A stretch of 64,000 nt of DNA from Methanomassiliicoccales archaeon LGM-DZ1. Lineage in GTDB: Archaea > Thermoplasmatota > Thermoplasmata > Methanomassiliicoccales > Methanomethylophilaceae. Below the pieces are notes generated by a model. It searched no databases and was not told the DNA's origin. It worked only from the letters and a program-made list of their open reading frames with translations. Shown one piece after another: positions 47,674 through 56,887 of the stretch (positions within the stretch are counted from its first letter, which is position 1; the number at the start of each line of letters is the position of its first letter). The stretch covers positions 124,001 to 188,000 of the forward strand of contig CP115556.1 in NCBI GenBank assembly GCA_030168595.1. The letters are read 5' to 3'. Both the position numbers and the translations under genes were made by a program.

Positions 47674-48561
47674 TCATTCGTTGATGGTATAGTTCGATCC
47701 GTCCTTCGTGGTGCACTCAGTCCGGAAGCTGACGTGCTTATCGCGCATGATGTCCTGCAGGACCTTCCCGTGGACCCCGATGCCGACGTTCATGAACTGG
47801 TTCTCGACCACTTCCTTCCCGTTGAAATTGCTGACAGGGTGGAATCCGAGGGGCATGTGGTTGGTGCGGACCTGCATCGCATAGATCCTGCCCTCGGTAT
47901 CGAATATCGGTCCTCCGGACTGTCCCTTGAGCCCGGGGGTCGAGGTCTCGACGTACATGACCTGATACCCTCCGTCCTTGGAGCTCTGCGAGGTTATGAT
48001 GTTCCGGGTGTGGATCCCGTCGTTGGGGAAGAAGGCAATGGGGAGCACCCCGGGCCTGATCCTGAACGCATTGCATTTCTCGTCGAAATCGGCGGCCACG
48101 TTGGTGAACGGGAACCCGGTCCTGCAGATGCTGGTGCCGGGGAGCATCGTTTCCGGATCGCGGAAGACCGGATACTCGGACACCATGTCGGGCTTGAACC
48201 CTTCCAGCCTGCCCAGGCAGACGTCGATCTCCCTGTTCACATAGACGTCTGCGAGCCTGACGCCGTCCCATCCCCACCAGAAGGAGTGGTTAGTGAGCCA
48301 TTTCGGGTCCAGTTTGACCTTTTCGGTGCCCGCAGGCGCCTTGGCGTTGATCTCCTCCACGCCCTTGATCTTGGTCTGGTCCTGGCGGAACTGCATGTAG
48401 GAATCGAAGAGGTGGCCGGCGGTCAGCACCCACCCCTCCGGATTGACCACGAAGAACGTTCCGAGAGAGGAGCTCACGGTCCCGTCCACGGAACGGGTGT
48501 TGACGATGAGCGGCCTCGTGAACCTGTATGCCTTCTGGCATGCCTTCGCGAACATGTGCAC
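47674..48561 (-). CDS. Trypsin-like (S1/HtrA-type) serine protease
   Basis: 295 residues with a chymotrypsin-fold triad: His in VLTAGHLFD, Asp in VNREIDVCLGRLE, and Ser in LKGQSGGPIFD. No signal peptide or membrane helix is visible, so a cytosolic role is likely unless exported another way. No PDZ domain follows, unlike HtrA. It may act in protein quality control or specific processing. A divergent small membrane gene starts about 90 bp away. Confidence 0.85.
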   Translation of the reverse strand: MHMFAKACQKAYRFTRPLIVNTRSVDGTVSSSLGTFFVVNPEGWVLTAGHLFDSYMQFRQDQTKIKGVEEINAKAPAGTEKVKLDPKWLTNHSFWWGWDGVRLADVYVNREIDVCLGRLEGFKPDMVSEYPVFRDPETMLPGTSICRTGFPFTNVAADFDEKCNAFRIRPGVLPIAFFPNDGIHTRNIITSQSSKDGGYQVMYVETSTPGLKGQSGGPIFDTEGRIYAMQVRTNHMPLGFHPVSNFNGKEVVENQFMNVGIGVHGKVLQDIMRDKHVSFRTECTTKDGSNYTINE

Positions 48562-48652
48562 AGGATGAAGATGTGCCTATATGACGTTTCACCAAACGGA
48601 AACGCCTCATCATAACATAGAAAGAAGAAGATACGACGCCGGAAGTGCAATC

Positions 48653-48856
48653 ATGATTGTAGAAGCAATCGCCGAGGCGATCATCTGCCTGGCGATCGCG
48701 GTCATGTTCGTCGGTATCTCGTACAGCTTCTTCTACTGCCGGGCGCATCCTGAGGAGAGCGCGCCCGTCGACGTGTCCGGATATAACAAGATCGGGTGCA
48801 TCGTCATCGCAGCTTTCATCGCGTTCATCGCGCTGAGCGTGTACGGGACCGCCTGA
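48653..48856 (+). CDS. Small two-helix membrane protein
   Basis: 67 residues from ATG 48653 with two transmembrane segments (about 5-25 and 44-64) joined by a polar loop containing a Cys. An in-frame ATG at 48581 is possible but lies in the divergent leader. No family recognised. Confidence 0.5.
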   Translation: MIVEAIAEAIICLAIAVMFVGISYSFFYCRAHPEESAPVDVSGYNKIGCIVIAAFIAFIALSVYGTA

Positions 48857-48959
48857 AACCATGCGATACGGTCACCGGGCCCGGAAGTCTTCCAAACCCT
48901 TTCAGATTTTTCTGTTTTGATTAAAAAAACGGGGAGCAGGGCTCCCCAAAGTTTCGGTT

Positions 48960-49469
48960 TTACTCTGATGTGCCGATGGCGCTCATGATCTCGGCGTCCT
49001 GCGAGACGACCGCGCCGATGGCGGCGAGGATGTCGTCTGAGGACATCATGAGGTTCAGCGCGAGGTCGTTGGAGAGCGCGGCCTTGCCGATCTTGACGAG
49101 GCGGCTCTGCACAAGGTCCTTCGCATACTCGACCTTCAGGGACATCGCGGCCTTCTCATCCTCGAGGTCGTCGGGGCTGAGCTCAGGGAGGTAGAGGTCG
49201 TTGTAGACGCCTACCGCCTCTGCCGGGAGGGATGCGATGTCGTAGATGTTCCCGGTGTGGTCGTTCGATCCGTCCTTGAGGTCGTCGATGATCGTCTTGT
49301 AGCCGGCGACGTCGTTCTTGAGGAACTCGGCGAGCGCGAGGCATTTGCCGGCCTCCTCGCCGGTGAGCTCCGCGGCCTTGTCGTTCAGCTCGTCGATCTC
49401 CATAATCTTGCGGCCCATTACCGACCTCATCAGCCGGACCTGGTCCCTGATCTCCATATTCCCATCCAT
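48960..49469 (-). CDS. Helical protein of unknown function
   Basis: About 169 residues from ATG 49469 (MDGNMEIRDQVRLMRSVMGR), acidic and almost entirely helical, without membrane segments. Two helical hairpins are likely. It lies downstream of two Sel1-repeat genes on the same strand, 83 bp from the nearer. No family recognised. Confidence 0.6.
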   Translation of the reverse strand: MDGNMEIRDQVRLMRSVMGRKIMEIDELNDKAAELTGEEAGKCLALAEFLKNDVAGYKTIIDDLKDGSNDHTGNIYDIASLPAEAVGVYNDLYLPELSPDDLEDEKAAMSLKVEYAKDLVQSRLVKIGKAALSNDLALNLMMSSDDILAAIGAVVSQDAEIMSAIGTSE

Positions 49470-49551
49470 TCTCAATACCTTCGGCGGGATGCGTTCCCGC
49501 CGGAAGTGCATGGGTTTCTGATGATTTAAAGTTGATTTCCCTGAAGAAATA

Positions 49552-50181
49552 TCAGTATTCTTTGTTCCGGGGGACGCGGGAAACGGGTTTTCCGCAGAAC
49601 GGGCACTTGTCCAGGATGGTCTCGGAGCCGTCCTTGTCCTCGGTCATCAGCTGCGGTCCCTTGTAGGTATCGTCCACCCAGATCTCCTTGGCGATGACTG
49701 CGTTGTACATCTTGATGCAGCAGCATGCCTCGACATCGGCATCGGAGATCTCGAGGTTCAGGATGGGGCGGGAATCGAGCTTCGCCTTCCTCATCGCGTC
49801 GATCTTGTCCTCGATCCTGTCGGCCTCGACGGCCGCGGCCGAGAAGCCCATGCCGGCGGCGTACCCCATGAGCCTGAGTGCTTCGTAGATATCCTTCTCC
49901 ACGTATGCCCCGTTCTCGTACATGAGGGCGAGATGGTACATGGCGTTCGGGTCCAGCTGGTCCGAGGCCTTCTTGAGGTATCCGTACGCCTTCTCCGCGT
50001 CCGGAGGGACGCCCTGCCCGTTCAGATATGCGACGCCGAGGTCGCGGACGGCCGGAAGAAAGCCTGCATCGGCGGCCTGTCTGAGGTATTCTATGCCTTT
50101 CTTCTGGTCCAGAGGGCGGCCCTGGCCGGTCATGTACCCCATGCCGACGGTGTAGACGTCCTCCATGTCCTGCTTCACCAT
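49552..50181 (-). CDS. Sel1-repeat protein with C-terminal zinc ribbon
   Basis: 209 residues. About three Sel1 (TPR-like) repeats are visible, such as GIEYLRQAADAGFLPAVRDL and GYLKKASDQLDPNAMYHL. A Cys-rich stretch ACCCIKMYN and a terminal CPFCGKPVSR follow; the latter is half of a zinc site. Sel1 proteins are scaffolds. It follows another Sel1 gene and a metalloprotease gene in one unit. Confidence 0.82.
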   Translation of the reverse strand: MVKQDMEDVYTVGMGYMTGQGRPLDQKKGIEYLRQAADAGFLPAVRDLGVAYLNGQGVPPDAEKAYGYLKKASDQLDPNAMYHLALMYENGAYVEKDIYEALRLMGYAAGMGFSAAAVEADRIEDKIDAMRKAKLDSRPILNLEISDADVEACCCIKMYNAVIAKEIWVDDTYKGPQLMTEDKDGSETILDKCPFCGKPVSRVPRNKEY

Positions 50182-50205
50182 GAGTGATGGATTGCAGTTC
50201 AGGAC

Positions 50206-51126
50206 TTAATTTGTACTGTTCCCCTTCCCGAGGCTGGCCAGTATCTCCTCGGCGCCGGCCGCTCCGGCTTCCTTCGCGAGGTTCAGCCATTTGACGGCCT
50301 CCTCCCTGCTCTGCTCGGTGCCGTAGCCCGTCAGATAGTCGGTGGCGGCCTGCACCATGGCATCCGGGAACCCTCCGGCCGCGGCCTTCACGGTCCATTC
50401 GAACGATCCGGCGGGGTCCTTCCCGATGCCGTCCCCTCCTTCCGAGAGGATGATCCCCAGCCGGTAGGCCGATTCCGCATCCCCCTTCTCGGCGGCCCTG
50501 CGGTACCACGATGCGGCCTTCTTGAGATCGGCCTCGGTCCCTTCCCCGAACTCGAGGCAGACCCCGGCATGGAACATGCCGTCCTTGTTGCCCCCTTCCG
50601 CGGCTATCCTGTAGAGGCGGAACGCCTTGGCGGGGTCCGCAGGGGTCCCGAGGCCGTTCATGAACATGTAGCCGAGGCTGCAGCGGGCATCCTGGAGGCC
50701 CTGGGAGGCGGCCGCGCGGAACCAGCGCATGGCCTCTTTGTAGTCCTGCTTCACGCAGATGCCGTCGAGGAAAGCGGTCCCGTAGAACAGCTGCCCCTCC
50801 GCGATCCCCGCCTTGGCGGAATCTTCCGCGTATCTGACGGCAGTTTCCTCATCGATCCCCGTGTACACCCCGTTCATGTACTGCACCAGGAGGAGCGCTT
50901 CCGCGTCCGGGAACCCCTGGCCGGCGGACGCCTCGAGGAGCTCGAACGCCTTCCCCATGTCCTGCGGGATCTTCTCCCCGAAGAGGAACTCGGAGCCCAG
51001 CAGGTACTGGGCCTCGGGATCCCCGGACCCTGCCTCATCGTCGAGCTCGCCGAGGGTCTTGGACATCATGCCGTCGGGCGTGTCGTATGAAACAGCGGTG
51101 CTCCTGTGCTCTGCCGGGACCTTCAT
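50206..51126 (-). CDS. Sel1-repeat protein
   Basis: 306 residues with about seven consecutive Sel1 repeats of some 36 residues, for example AMRWFRAAASQGLQDARCSL and AASWYRRAAEKGDAESAYRL. No signal peptide is visible. Its ATG overlaps the stop of the metalloprotease gene (ATGA), implying coupled translation and a shared role. Typical of adaptor proteins; the client is unknown. Confidence 0.88.
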   Translation of the reverse strand: MKVPAEHRSTAVSYDTPDGMMSKTLGELDDEAGSGDPEAQYLLGSEFLFGEKIPQDMGKAFELLEASAGQGFPDAEALLLVQYMNGVYTGIDEETAVRYAEDSAKAGIAEGQLFYGTAFLDGICVKQDYKEAMRWFRAAASQGLQDARCSLGYMFMNGLGTPADPAKAFRLYRIAAEGGNKDGMFHAGVCLEFGEGTEADLKKAASWYRRAAEKGDAESAYRLGIILSEGGDGIGKDPAGSFEWTVKAAAGGFPDAMVQAATDYLTGYGTEQSREEAVKWLNLAKEAGAAGAEEILASLGKGNSTN

Positions 51127-51902
51127 GTTCCGCTGTCATGCGGATTGATAATAAAGGGATGCCGTCGGACCCGGCCGTTCCTGAGTGCCCTGCCCTTGGA
51201 GGGGAGGCCCCTCATGTACAGCTCGGATTCGCGGTACATGGGGTAGAGCTTCTCCTGCCGGCGGAACTCGGCATCATGGGGACGGCGGTTGAACGGGCGG
51301 TACCTCTGGCGGAGATGGAGGCACTCGTGGTAGACCACGCGGTCCATGACATACTCCGGGACGGACAGGTCGTCCATGACCGAGGATATGGCCACCACGC
51401 GGAACATCTGGTTGCAGTAGCCGAGGCGCGTGTAGTTCGCTGCCGTCGTCCAGGTGAAATAGGTGTTGTCGAGGTCCGCCGGGAGCAGGAGGCCGCAGTC
51501 CAGCAGGCGCTGGACGGAATCGAAGATGTTCCTGTACCAGCCGACATCCCTGCGCGCCAGGTTCCTGGACCTCCTGAGGTAAAGCGGGCGCTTCTCCTGC
51601 AGGAACCGGTCTGAATTGAAATACGCAACATAGTCCGGGCCCATTGTGAGGTCGCCGGCCCCCGCGCGGTCCCCCCTCTCTGTCAGGCGCGCGTAAGCGA
51701 ATATATACTGCAGAAGATCGGCGAGAGCGGCGTCCGGGGCCGAATCGCAGTAATCCGAGACCTCGATGACCGATCCGCCGTGCGACCATTTGAAGGAGAA
51801 CTGCTTGAACGGACGGAACTCAGCGGACACCACTTCCGTGCCTGTTTTCGCCCCTTCGGCGGCGGCTATCTGCAGCAGGCGCTCATCGTCCGTACTTACC
51901 AT
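51123..51902 (-). CDS. SprT/WLM-like zinc metallopeptidase
   Basis: 259 residues. The zinc motif is VVYHECLHLRQ (HExxH form), followed by RRPHDAEFRRQEKLYP, which supplies the likely third ligand His as in YgjP/SprT-like proteins. The first half (about residues 1-150) is a domain I do not recognise. It is the first gene of an operon with two Sel1 scaffolds and a helical protein. Confidence 0.75.
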   Translation of the reverse strand: MVSTDDERLLQIAAAEGAKTGTEVVSAEFRPFKQFSFKWSHGGSVIEVSDYCDSAPDAALADLLQYIFAYARLTERGDRAGAGDLTMGPDYVAYFNSDRFLQEKRPLYLRRSRNLARRDVGWYRNIFDSVQRLLDCGLLLPADLDNTYFTWTTAANYTRLGYCNQMFRVVAISSVMDDLSVPEYVMDRVVYHECLHLRQRYRPFNRRPHDAEFRRQEKLYPMYRESELYMRGLPSKGRALRNGRVRRHPFIINPHDSGT

Positions 51903-52081
51903 GCCTTCGGCATCTGCAAATCATTTTAATAATAATTCTTGATAGTAACACGATGTCAGCAGGAACCCATCCCCATCCGGGCCCGGACAGGTCTGCAAAC
52001 GCCTGTTCACGGCGTTAAGAAAATTAACGCCTATTTAAAACGGCCCAGAGGAAGAGAAGGTCCTCGGACGGAGGTTAGAGG

Positions 52082-53221
52082 ATGATATATTCCGATTTCA
52101 AAGGGGACAGGATCTCCAAGCTCGCATTCGGCGCGATGCGCCTTCCGGTCGCGGACGGCGACGATTCGAAGCCCATTCAGGAGAAGGTCGACGCGCTCGT
52201 CGACGAGGCGATGAAAGAGGGGATAAACTACTACGATACCGCATGGGGCTACCACGGCGGCAACTCCGAGACCGTCATGGGCAAGGCGCTCTCCAAATAC
52301 CCGAGGGACAGCTACTTCCTCGCCGACAAGTTCCCCGGATACGACGTGGCCAACATGGGGCACGCCAAGGAGATCTTCCAGAAGCAGCTCGAGAAGACCG
52401 GCGCGGGATACTTCGACTACTACCTCGTCCACAACGTCTGCGAGACCAACATCGAGCAGTACCTCGACCCCAAGTACGGGGACGTTGCGTTTCTGATCGA
52501 GATGAGGAAACAGGGGAAGATCAGGCATCTCGGGTTCTCCTGCCACTCCAACTTCGACAACATGAAGAGGTTCGTGGAGGCCTACGGCAAGGAGATGGAG
52601 TTCGTCCAGCTGCAGATCAACTACCTCGACTGGATGTTCCAGGAAGATAAGAAGAAGGTCGACTACGCCACCGAGCACAATCTTCCCATATGGGTCATGG
52701 AGCCCCTGCGCGGAGGCTCCCTGGCTAAGATCGATGACAAATACATGAAGGAGCTCGAGGCCGCCAAGCCCGGGGAGACCCCCGTCGGATGGTGCTTCAG
52801 GTTCCTGCAGTCCATCCCCCAGGTCGTCACCGTGCTCTCCGGCATGACCGAGATGCAGCAGATGAAGGACAAGATCGCCCTGTTCGAGAAGAACGAGCCT
52901 CTCACCGAGCATCAGCTGGCCGTCCTCCAGCATGTCGCGGACGAGATGGCCTCCGTGGGCACCGTGCCCTGCACCGCCTGCAAGTACTGCATCACCCACT
53001 GCCCCAAGCACATCATGATCCCCGAGGTCCTGAGGCTCTACAACGAGGACAAATTGACGAACGGCGGTTTCATCGCCTTCATGGGCTACGAGGCGCTTGC
53101 GGTCAAGCCCACCGAGTGCATCGCCTGCCACAGGTGCGAGAAGGTCTGTCCCCAGGGCATCAAGATCTCTGAGATCATGAAGGACTTCACCGCCAGGCAT
53201 GCCAAGGGAATGTTCCACTGA
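52082..53221 (+). CDS. Aldo/keto reductase with C-terminal 2[4Fe-4S] domain
   Basis: 379 residues. The AKR barrel shows LAFGAMRLP, NYYDTAWGYHGG with catalytic Asp and Tyr, ADKFPG (Lys), and YYLVHNV (His). The C-terminal ferredoxin-like part has CTACKYCITHCPKH and CIACHRCEKVCPQG. Such AKR-ferredoxin fusions are common in anaerobes and probably exchange electrons with ferredoxin instead of relying only on NADPH. The substrate is unknown. Monocistronic, ending in a GC hairpin near 53228-53252. Confidence 0.93.
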   Translation: MIYSDFKGDRISKLAFGAMRLPVADGDDSKPIQEKVDALVDEAMKEGINYYDTAWGYHGGNSETVMGKALSKYPRDSYFLADKFPGYDVANMGHAKEIFQKQLEKTGAGYFDYYLVHNVCETNIEQYLDPKYGDVAFLIEMRKQGKIRHLGFSCHSNFDNMKRFVEAYGKEMEFVQLQINYLDWMFQEDKKKVDYATEHNLPIWVMEPLRGGSLAKIDDKYMKELEAAKPGETPVGWCFRFLQSIPQVVTVLSGMTEMQQMKDKIALFEKNEPLTEHQLAVLQHVADEMASVGTVPCTACKYCITHCPKHIMIPEVLRLYNEDKLTNGGFIAFMGYEALAVKPTECIACHRCEKVCPQGIKISEIMKDFTARHAKGMFH

Positions 53222-53764
53222 ACTCCCTCGGGGTCCCTGCACGGGGCCCCGAAAACCACTTATTTTCCGGAAAAACGATCAGTTTCTGCCTGTTTTGCAT
53301 TAAAATCCTGATTTTCCGAGGTATCTGGTATTTACAGAGAGCGCGGATTTTCCGACCCGCTCCGTTCATGGTATGAATCGAGTACGTAAATACTCGGGCG
53401 AGGAATGCATCATTCATGTCGTTCAAGTGCGGCAAGAAGACGAAGGCCCCTAAGACCGACGCCAAGGATGCAAAGAAAGAGTGATTCCCCGTCGGAGAAT
53501 CATCTCCTTCGGGACCCGAACTCACATCCGAGCCCCACAAACCCGTTTCATCCCTTTTCTCTCACATATCATTATATCCCCGGCAATGCGATTTTATCCG
53601 CATGGGAAACACTCATCTCAGGAATGGTCGGAAAAGCGTCAGACCGAATGCCTCTTCGAAAAAGAACCGGGCCCATCCGAGTATGAGTGTAAAAAAAATC
53701 GAGTGCTGAGCATTGCAGGTATCAGCCGCGCACATCCGACGGCCGTTTCGCTTCTCCTGACAAG
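53222..53764 (+). other. Intergenic region with one possible tiny gene
   Basis: A terminator-like GC hairpin follows the reductase. GAGTA-CGTAAA-TACTC near 53379-53394 is a short inverted repeat ahead of a possible 22-codon gene (53416-53484). Elsewhere I see nothing. Confidence 0.4.
53416..53484 (+). CDS. Possible 22-residue Lys-rich peptide
   Basis: The frame MSFKCGKKTKAPKTDAKDAK ends two residues later. The composition is coding-like and GC-rich in an AT-rich area. Too short for certainty. Confidence 0.25.
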   Translation: MSFKCGKKTKAPKTDAKDAKKE

Positions 53765-54365
53765 ATGAAAAGATTCAGACAGGCCCATCCGTACTTGTCT
53801 TTGATACCGGGAGCGATGAAAGATACCGCGGACGCCGTCGATAAGAAAGCGAGAGGGCAGGTGCTGGAAAGAACGGTGCAATTCCGCTGCGACAGGAAAA
53901 TGAGGAAAAGGGTCACAGACGTGGTCACCGACAATTTCTCGGCTTTCGAAATCATGACCTTTGATGATAAAGGAAAACCTTCGATCAGGCCCAAAACATT
54001 CAAAGGTCAGGGAGAGAAAAAAGGCGATTATGGCCGGAAATCCCTCGATGATAAAAATGAGCTGTTCAAGGCCGAAATAGAGCTAAGGAAGAATGCCAGC
54101 GAGTACACCATCATTCATGAATTTGTTCACCATTCAAGGGTAGTGGACTGGCGTCGCAGAGGATATTCGAAGACAGCATATCCTACGGACGAAAAAGGTA
54201 TATTCCACGACCATGAAGATTCTTCTTTAGACATGAATAAGGTAATGTTGGCTGAAGAGGCTGCAACGGTAGCAGAAACAGCCATGCGCTGCCGTAAAGG
54301 GCAGAAGGATTATCCATACACGTATTACGACCATTTGGAAACTCAGACGAAAAAGAGGATTGCTG

Positions 54366-54374
54366 CTCATCCGG
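54366..54374. repeat. Left target-site duplication of the IS5-type element
   Basis: CTCATCCGG precedes the left end and is repeated at 55677-55685. Nine bp matches the IS903 group of the IS5 family. Confidence 0.85.
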
Positions 54375-54523
54375 GGTCCCATTGAAACCCTCTTCGCTTT
54401 TTCCTCGATCCTGCGGGGCAGATCCTTTCGCAATCATGGGCTGCGGGCATGCCGGGCACGCGTATTCCGCCTGCCGGACCTCTGTTCCGCTTGGAATAGT
54501 ATTATTTCTTTTTTTCGATAGAC

Positions 54524-54643
54524 ATAAATATATAATATTTGAACGGCATGTTGTGCAAGGCGAAGAGCCAGACATCGGAAAAGAGAGGAACGCCCCCCTG
54601 TGCGTAGGAAACATGCGGGGGCGGCCACCCGGAAGCGATTCGG
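54524..54643 (+). promoter_or_regulatory. Transposase promoter inside the IS5-type element
   Basis: ATAAATATATAATATTTG at about 54525-54542 is a strong TATA region about 100 bases before the transposase ATG. Confidence 0.4.
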
Positions 54644-55672
54644 ATGACATGCCAAGATAGCGCTGACAGCATAGTTAAGGGTATTGCGGGGCCCCGCGGG
54701 AACCGCGGGGCGAACAGAGGCAAATCGTACTCGAGGATGCCGGCGGACGGCGGCGCCTCGGGGCAGTTCGCCGAGGCGCTGACGGCGGCCATGGACGCCG
54801 CCGGGGTGCCGCAGTGTTTCTCGAAGTTCAGCAACTGCATCTACACGGACCGCCAGAAGCTGGCGGTGCTGGTCCTCATGGCCCGGCACGGCATCAGCTA
54901 CGGGGCCGTCCGCAGGGACCTGGGCATGTACAGGGGCTTCACCGACGCGATCGGCCTGAAGCGCATCCCGGACGGCTCGACCCTGTGCAAGTTCCTGAAG
55001 CGGATCGGGACGGACGTCCTGGAGAGGGTGGTGATGGCCTTCGCGGCCGCCGCGGACGGCGGCGCGACGGTGGCCGTCGACAGCACCGGCCTGTCCGACT
55101 TCGACAGGTCCGCCCATTACGAGAAGCGCCTGGACGACTTCGGTGCCGGGCGCAGCAGGTCGTTCACCAAGCTGTCGCTGGCGGTCGATACCGGCACCAG
55201 GATCGTCCTGAGCGCGTCGGCCTCCGCCGACGGGCACAGGAACGACACGACGTTCATGCCGGGGCACATCTCGGACCTCGCAGGGTCCGGGCTGAAGATT
55301 GACTGGCTCATCGCGGACAGGGCCTACGACTCGTCGCTCAACCACCGGCTCGTGCGGAAGTTCCTGGGGGCCAGAGCGGCGATCCCGGTCCGCCGCGGCC
55401 AAGGGAACCGCGGGACCGCGATCCACGGGCCGTACAGGCGCATGATGGACGAGGCCCTGTCCGACCCGGACAGCGCCGAGAGCAGGGCGTACAGGCGCAG
55501 AGCGGTCATCGAATCGACGAACTTCATGATCAAGAAGGCGGCCGGCCCGTCGGTATCGGCCAGGATACCGGCCTGCAGGGAAAGGCAGGCCCTCCTCAAG
55601 GCGATCGCCTTCAACGCGCTGAGGGTCATCAGGCTGGGACGTATCGATAGGCTGCGGGGAGGGTTTCAATGA
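54644..55672 (+). CDS. IS5-family transposase
   Basis: 342 residues. The DDE core is visible: VAVDSTGLSDFDRSAHYEKR with the first Asp, DWLIADRAYDSSLNHRL with the second, and RRRAVIESTNFMIKK with the Glu. N-terminal DDE_Tnp_1-associated helices include YTDRQKLAVLVLMARHG. ATG 54644 is used; a later ATG near 54738 (MPADGGASGQF) is possible. The TGA lies inside the right inverted repeat. Confidence 0.92.
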   Translation: MTCQDSADSIVKGIAGPRGNRGANRGKSYSRMPADGGASGQFAEALTAAMDAAGVPQCFSKFSNCIYTDRQKLAVLVLMARHGISYGAVRRDLGMYRGFTDAIGLKRIPDGSTLCKFLKRIGTDVLERVVMAFAAAADGGATVAVDSTGLSDFDRSAHYEKRLDDFGAGRSRSFTKLSLAVDTGTRIVLSASASADGHRNDTTFMPGHISDLAGSGLKIDWLIADRAYDSSLNHRLVRKFLGARAAIPVRRGQGNRGTAIHGPYRRMMDEALSDPDSAESRAYRRRAVIESTNFMIKKAAGPSVSARIPACRERQALLKAIAFNALRVIRLGRIDRLRGGFQ

Positions 55673-55676
55673 GACC

Positions 55677-55685
55677 CTCATCCGG
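55677..55685. repeat. Right target-site duplication of the IS5-type element
   Basis: CTCATCCGG directly after the right end, matching 54366-54374. Confidence 0.85.
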
Positions 55686-56117
55686 AAAAAAGAGATAAAA
55701 TACTGTCGGAGTTCGATGTTGATTCTACTGAAGATTTCGGCAGGGAGACGTATCGCAAGGACAGGAAAATGTTAAGAACAAGCGCTCATGCGAAATACGG
55801 TGAGCCAGTTGTTGGCATGAAAGCATTCAGAGCCGTTGAAGAAAATTTCGAAAACACGAAAATATCAAAAATTGAAACAGGCGGAGAGAGTGCGAAAAGC
55901 ATTTTCGGCAGAATATTGAAATTAAGAAACCTGGGGAAGTATGACCGCGATGATGATTGAATGCGCGATTGATCTCCGCTGAAATGCAGAAGTGCAGCAA
56001 ACTACAGGTGTTTCCTGCGGCCCCGATGCTATAAATCATCATGACAGTCTTGAATCGAATGCAACTGGGACCTACCTACTGAGAGAATATAATAATGAAA
56101 TGAACCGAGGCTGAGAA

Positions 56118-56450
56118 ATGGTGCTGAAATGCTCGATGGACCGTCCGGGAGCGACACTGGAACTGACGATGTGCATGCAGAACATATACGCTGCCGATCT
56201 GTACATCCTTCAGGACAGATTCGGCTTCACGTTCAAAGAGGCCTGCATGTTCCTCTCGTGGGACAGAAGGGAGAGCGACGATGAAATCGAAAGAAAATAC
56301 GACATGACCCTGGAACAATACAACAGGCAGCGTCAAAGGCTCATCTACAGGCTTCCGAGAAAACGTTACGGTGTATTCGGGCCGTATAGGGCGCCCCTCG
56401 TCGATATTGAACTTGAAGACGAGCACGGCGTTCCCCCCTCCCTATTCTGA
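56118..56450 (+). CDS. Small HTH-like protein, first of a tandem pair
   Basis: 110 residues. The centre (LYILQDRFGFTFKEACMFLS, then DDEIERKYDMTLEQYNRQRQ) resembles a degenerate sigma-region-4-type helix-turn-helix, where a conserved EI-x-x-KY helix precedes a recognition helix. The next gene has the same pattern. It may be a DNA-binding regulator, but the fold assignment is tentative. Confidence 0.55.
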   Translation: MVLKCSMDRPGATLELTMCMQNIYAADLYILQDRFGFTFKEACMFLSWDRRESDDEIERKYDMTLEQYNRQRQRLIYRLPRKRYGVFGPYRAPLVDIELEDEHGVPPSLF

Positions 56451-56461
56451 ACGCGGTCATC

Positions 56462-56887
56462 ATGAATCGTTCCAAAGACGGCAGGCAGGGAGGATCCGGA
56501 CCGCGGCGCGGAGATCTCTACGATGAGAACTTCTTCAATGACCACCGCATAGGCCGGAACGGCATCACGTCGGTCAGGGAGTTCCGCTTCATCCGCTATG
56601 CCGCCCGTGTCTGGCTGCTTCAGGAGAGGGGAGGCCTCAGTTTCGCTGAAGCGCGCATATACACCCATGATGAGAGGCCGGAGACATTCAGCGAGATAGA
56701 TGAGAAGTTCGGCTTCGAACCGGGGGAATCGGAGCGCAGCTATCCGGAGATCTGCGCCCAGGTCGAGGAGAAGCTGAAGACGACCGACATATTCTGCGGC
56801 TTCACGCCGGTGTACGCTGACTCAGTGGTCAAGCCCGGCAGGCTGGAGAGGGAAGCCAGGAAAAAGAAGAAGAGACAGGGGAAATGA
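56462..56887 (+). CDS. Small HTH-like protein, second of a tandem pair
   Basis: 141 residues starting 11 bases after the preceding gene. WLLQERGGLSFAEARIYTHD then FSEIDEKFGFEPGESERSYP aligns with the centre of the first protein (LQ-x-R-x-G-x-x-F-x-EA and EI-x-x-KF). A charged N-terminus and a very basic tail (EREARKKKKRQGK) suggest nucleic-acid binding. Function unknown. Confidence 0.55.
   Translation: MNRSKDGRQGGSGPRRGDLYDENFFNDHRIGRNGITSVREFRFIRYAARVWLLQERGGLSFAEARIYTHDERPETFSEIDEKFGFEPGESERSYPEICAQVEEKLKTTDIFCGFTPVYADSVVKPGRLEREARKKKKRQGK

Larger units (their letters stand above)
54375..55676 (+). mobile_element. IS5-family (IS903-like) insertion sequence, 1302 bp
   Basis: The 18-bp inverted ends GGTCCCATTGAAACCCTC (54375-54392) and GGTCTCATTGAAACCCTC (reverse complement of 55659-55676) differ at one base. 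A 9-bp duplication CTCATCCGG flanks it. Both properties and the end sequence resemble the IS903 group. It carries one complete transposase and interrupts a metalloprotease-like gene. Confidence 0.9.
53765..55960 (+). pseudogene. Metalloprotease-like gene interrupted by an IS5-family element
   Basis: The 5' part (53765-54374) encodes about 203 residues with YTIIHEFVHHSRVVDW, an HExxH zinc motif, and an acidic HDHEDSS. The current product ends two to three residues inside the insertion. Removing 54375-55676 plus one 9-bp duplication rejoins the frame exactly: AAHP continues as EKRDKILSEFDVDSTEDFGR and ends at TGA 55960, giving 294 residues. Base composition is more AT-rich than the background, suggesting transfer. 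HEFVH proteins of this size occur among phage and toxin-like peptidases; the function is unknown. Confidence 0.8.
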
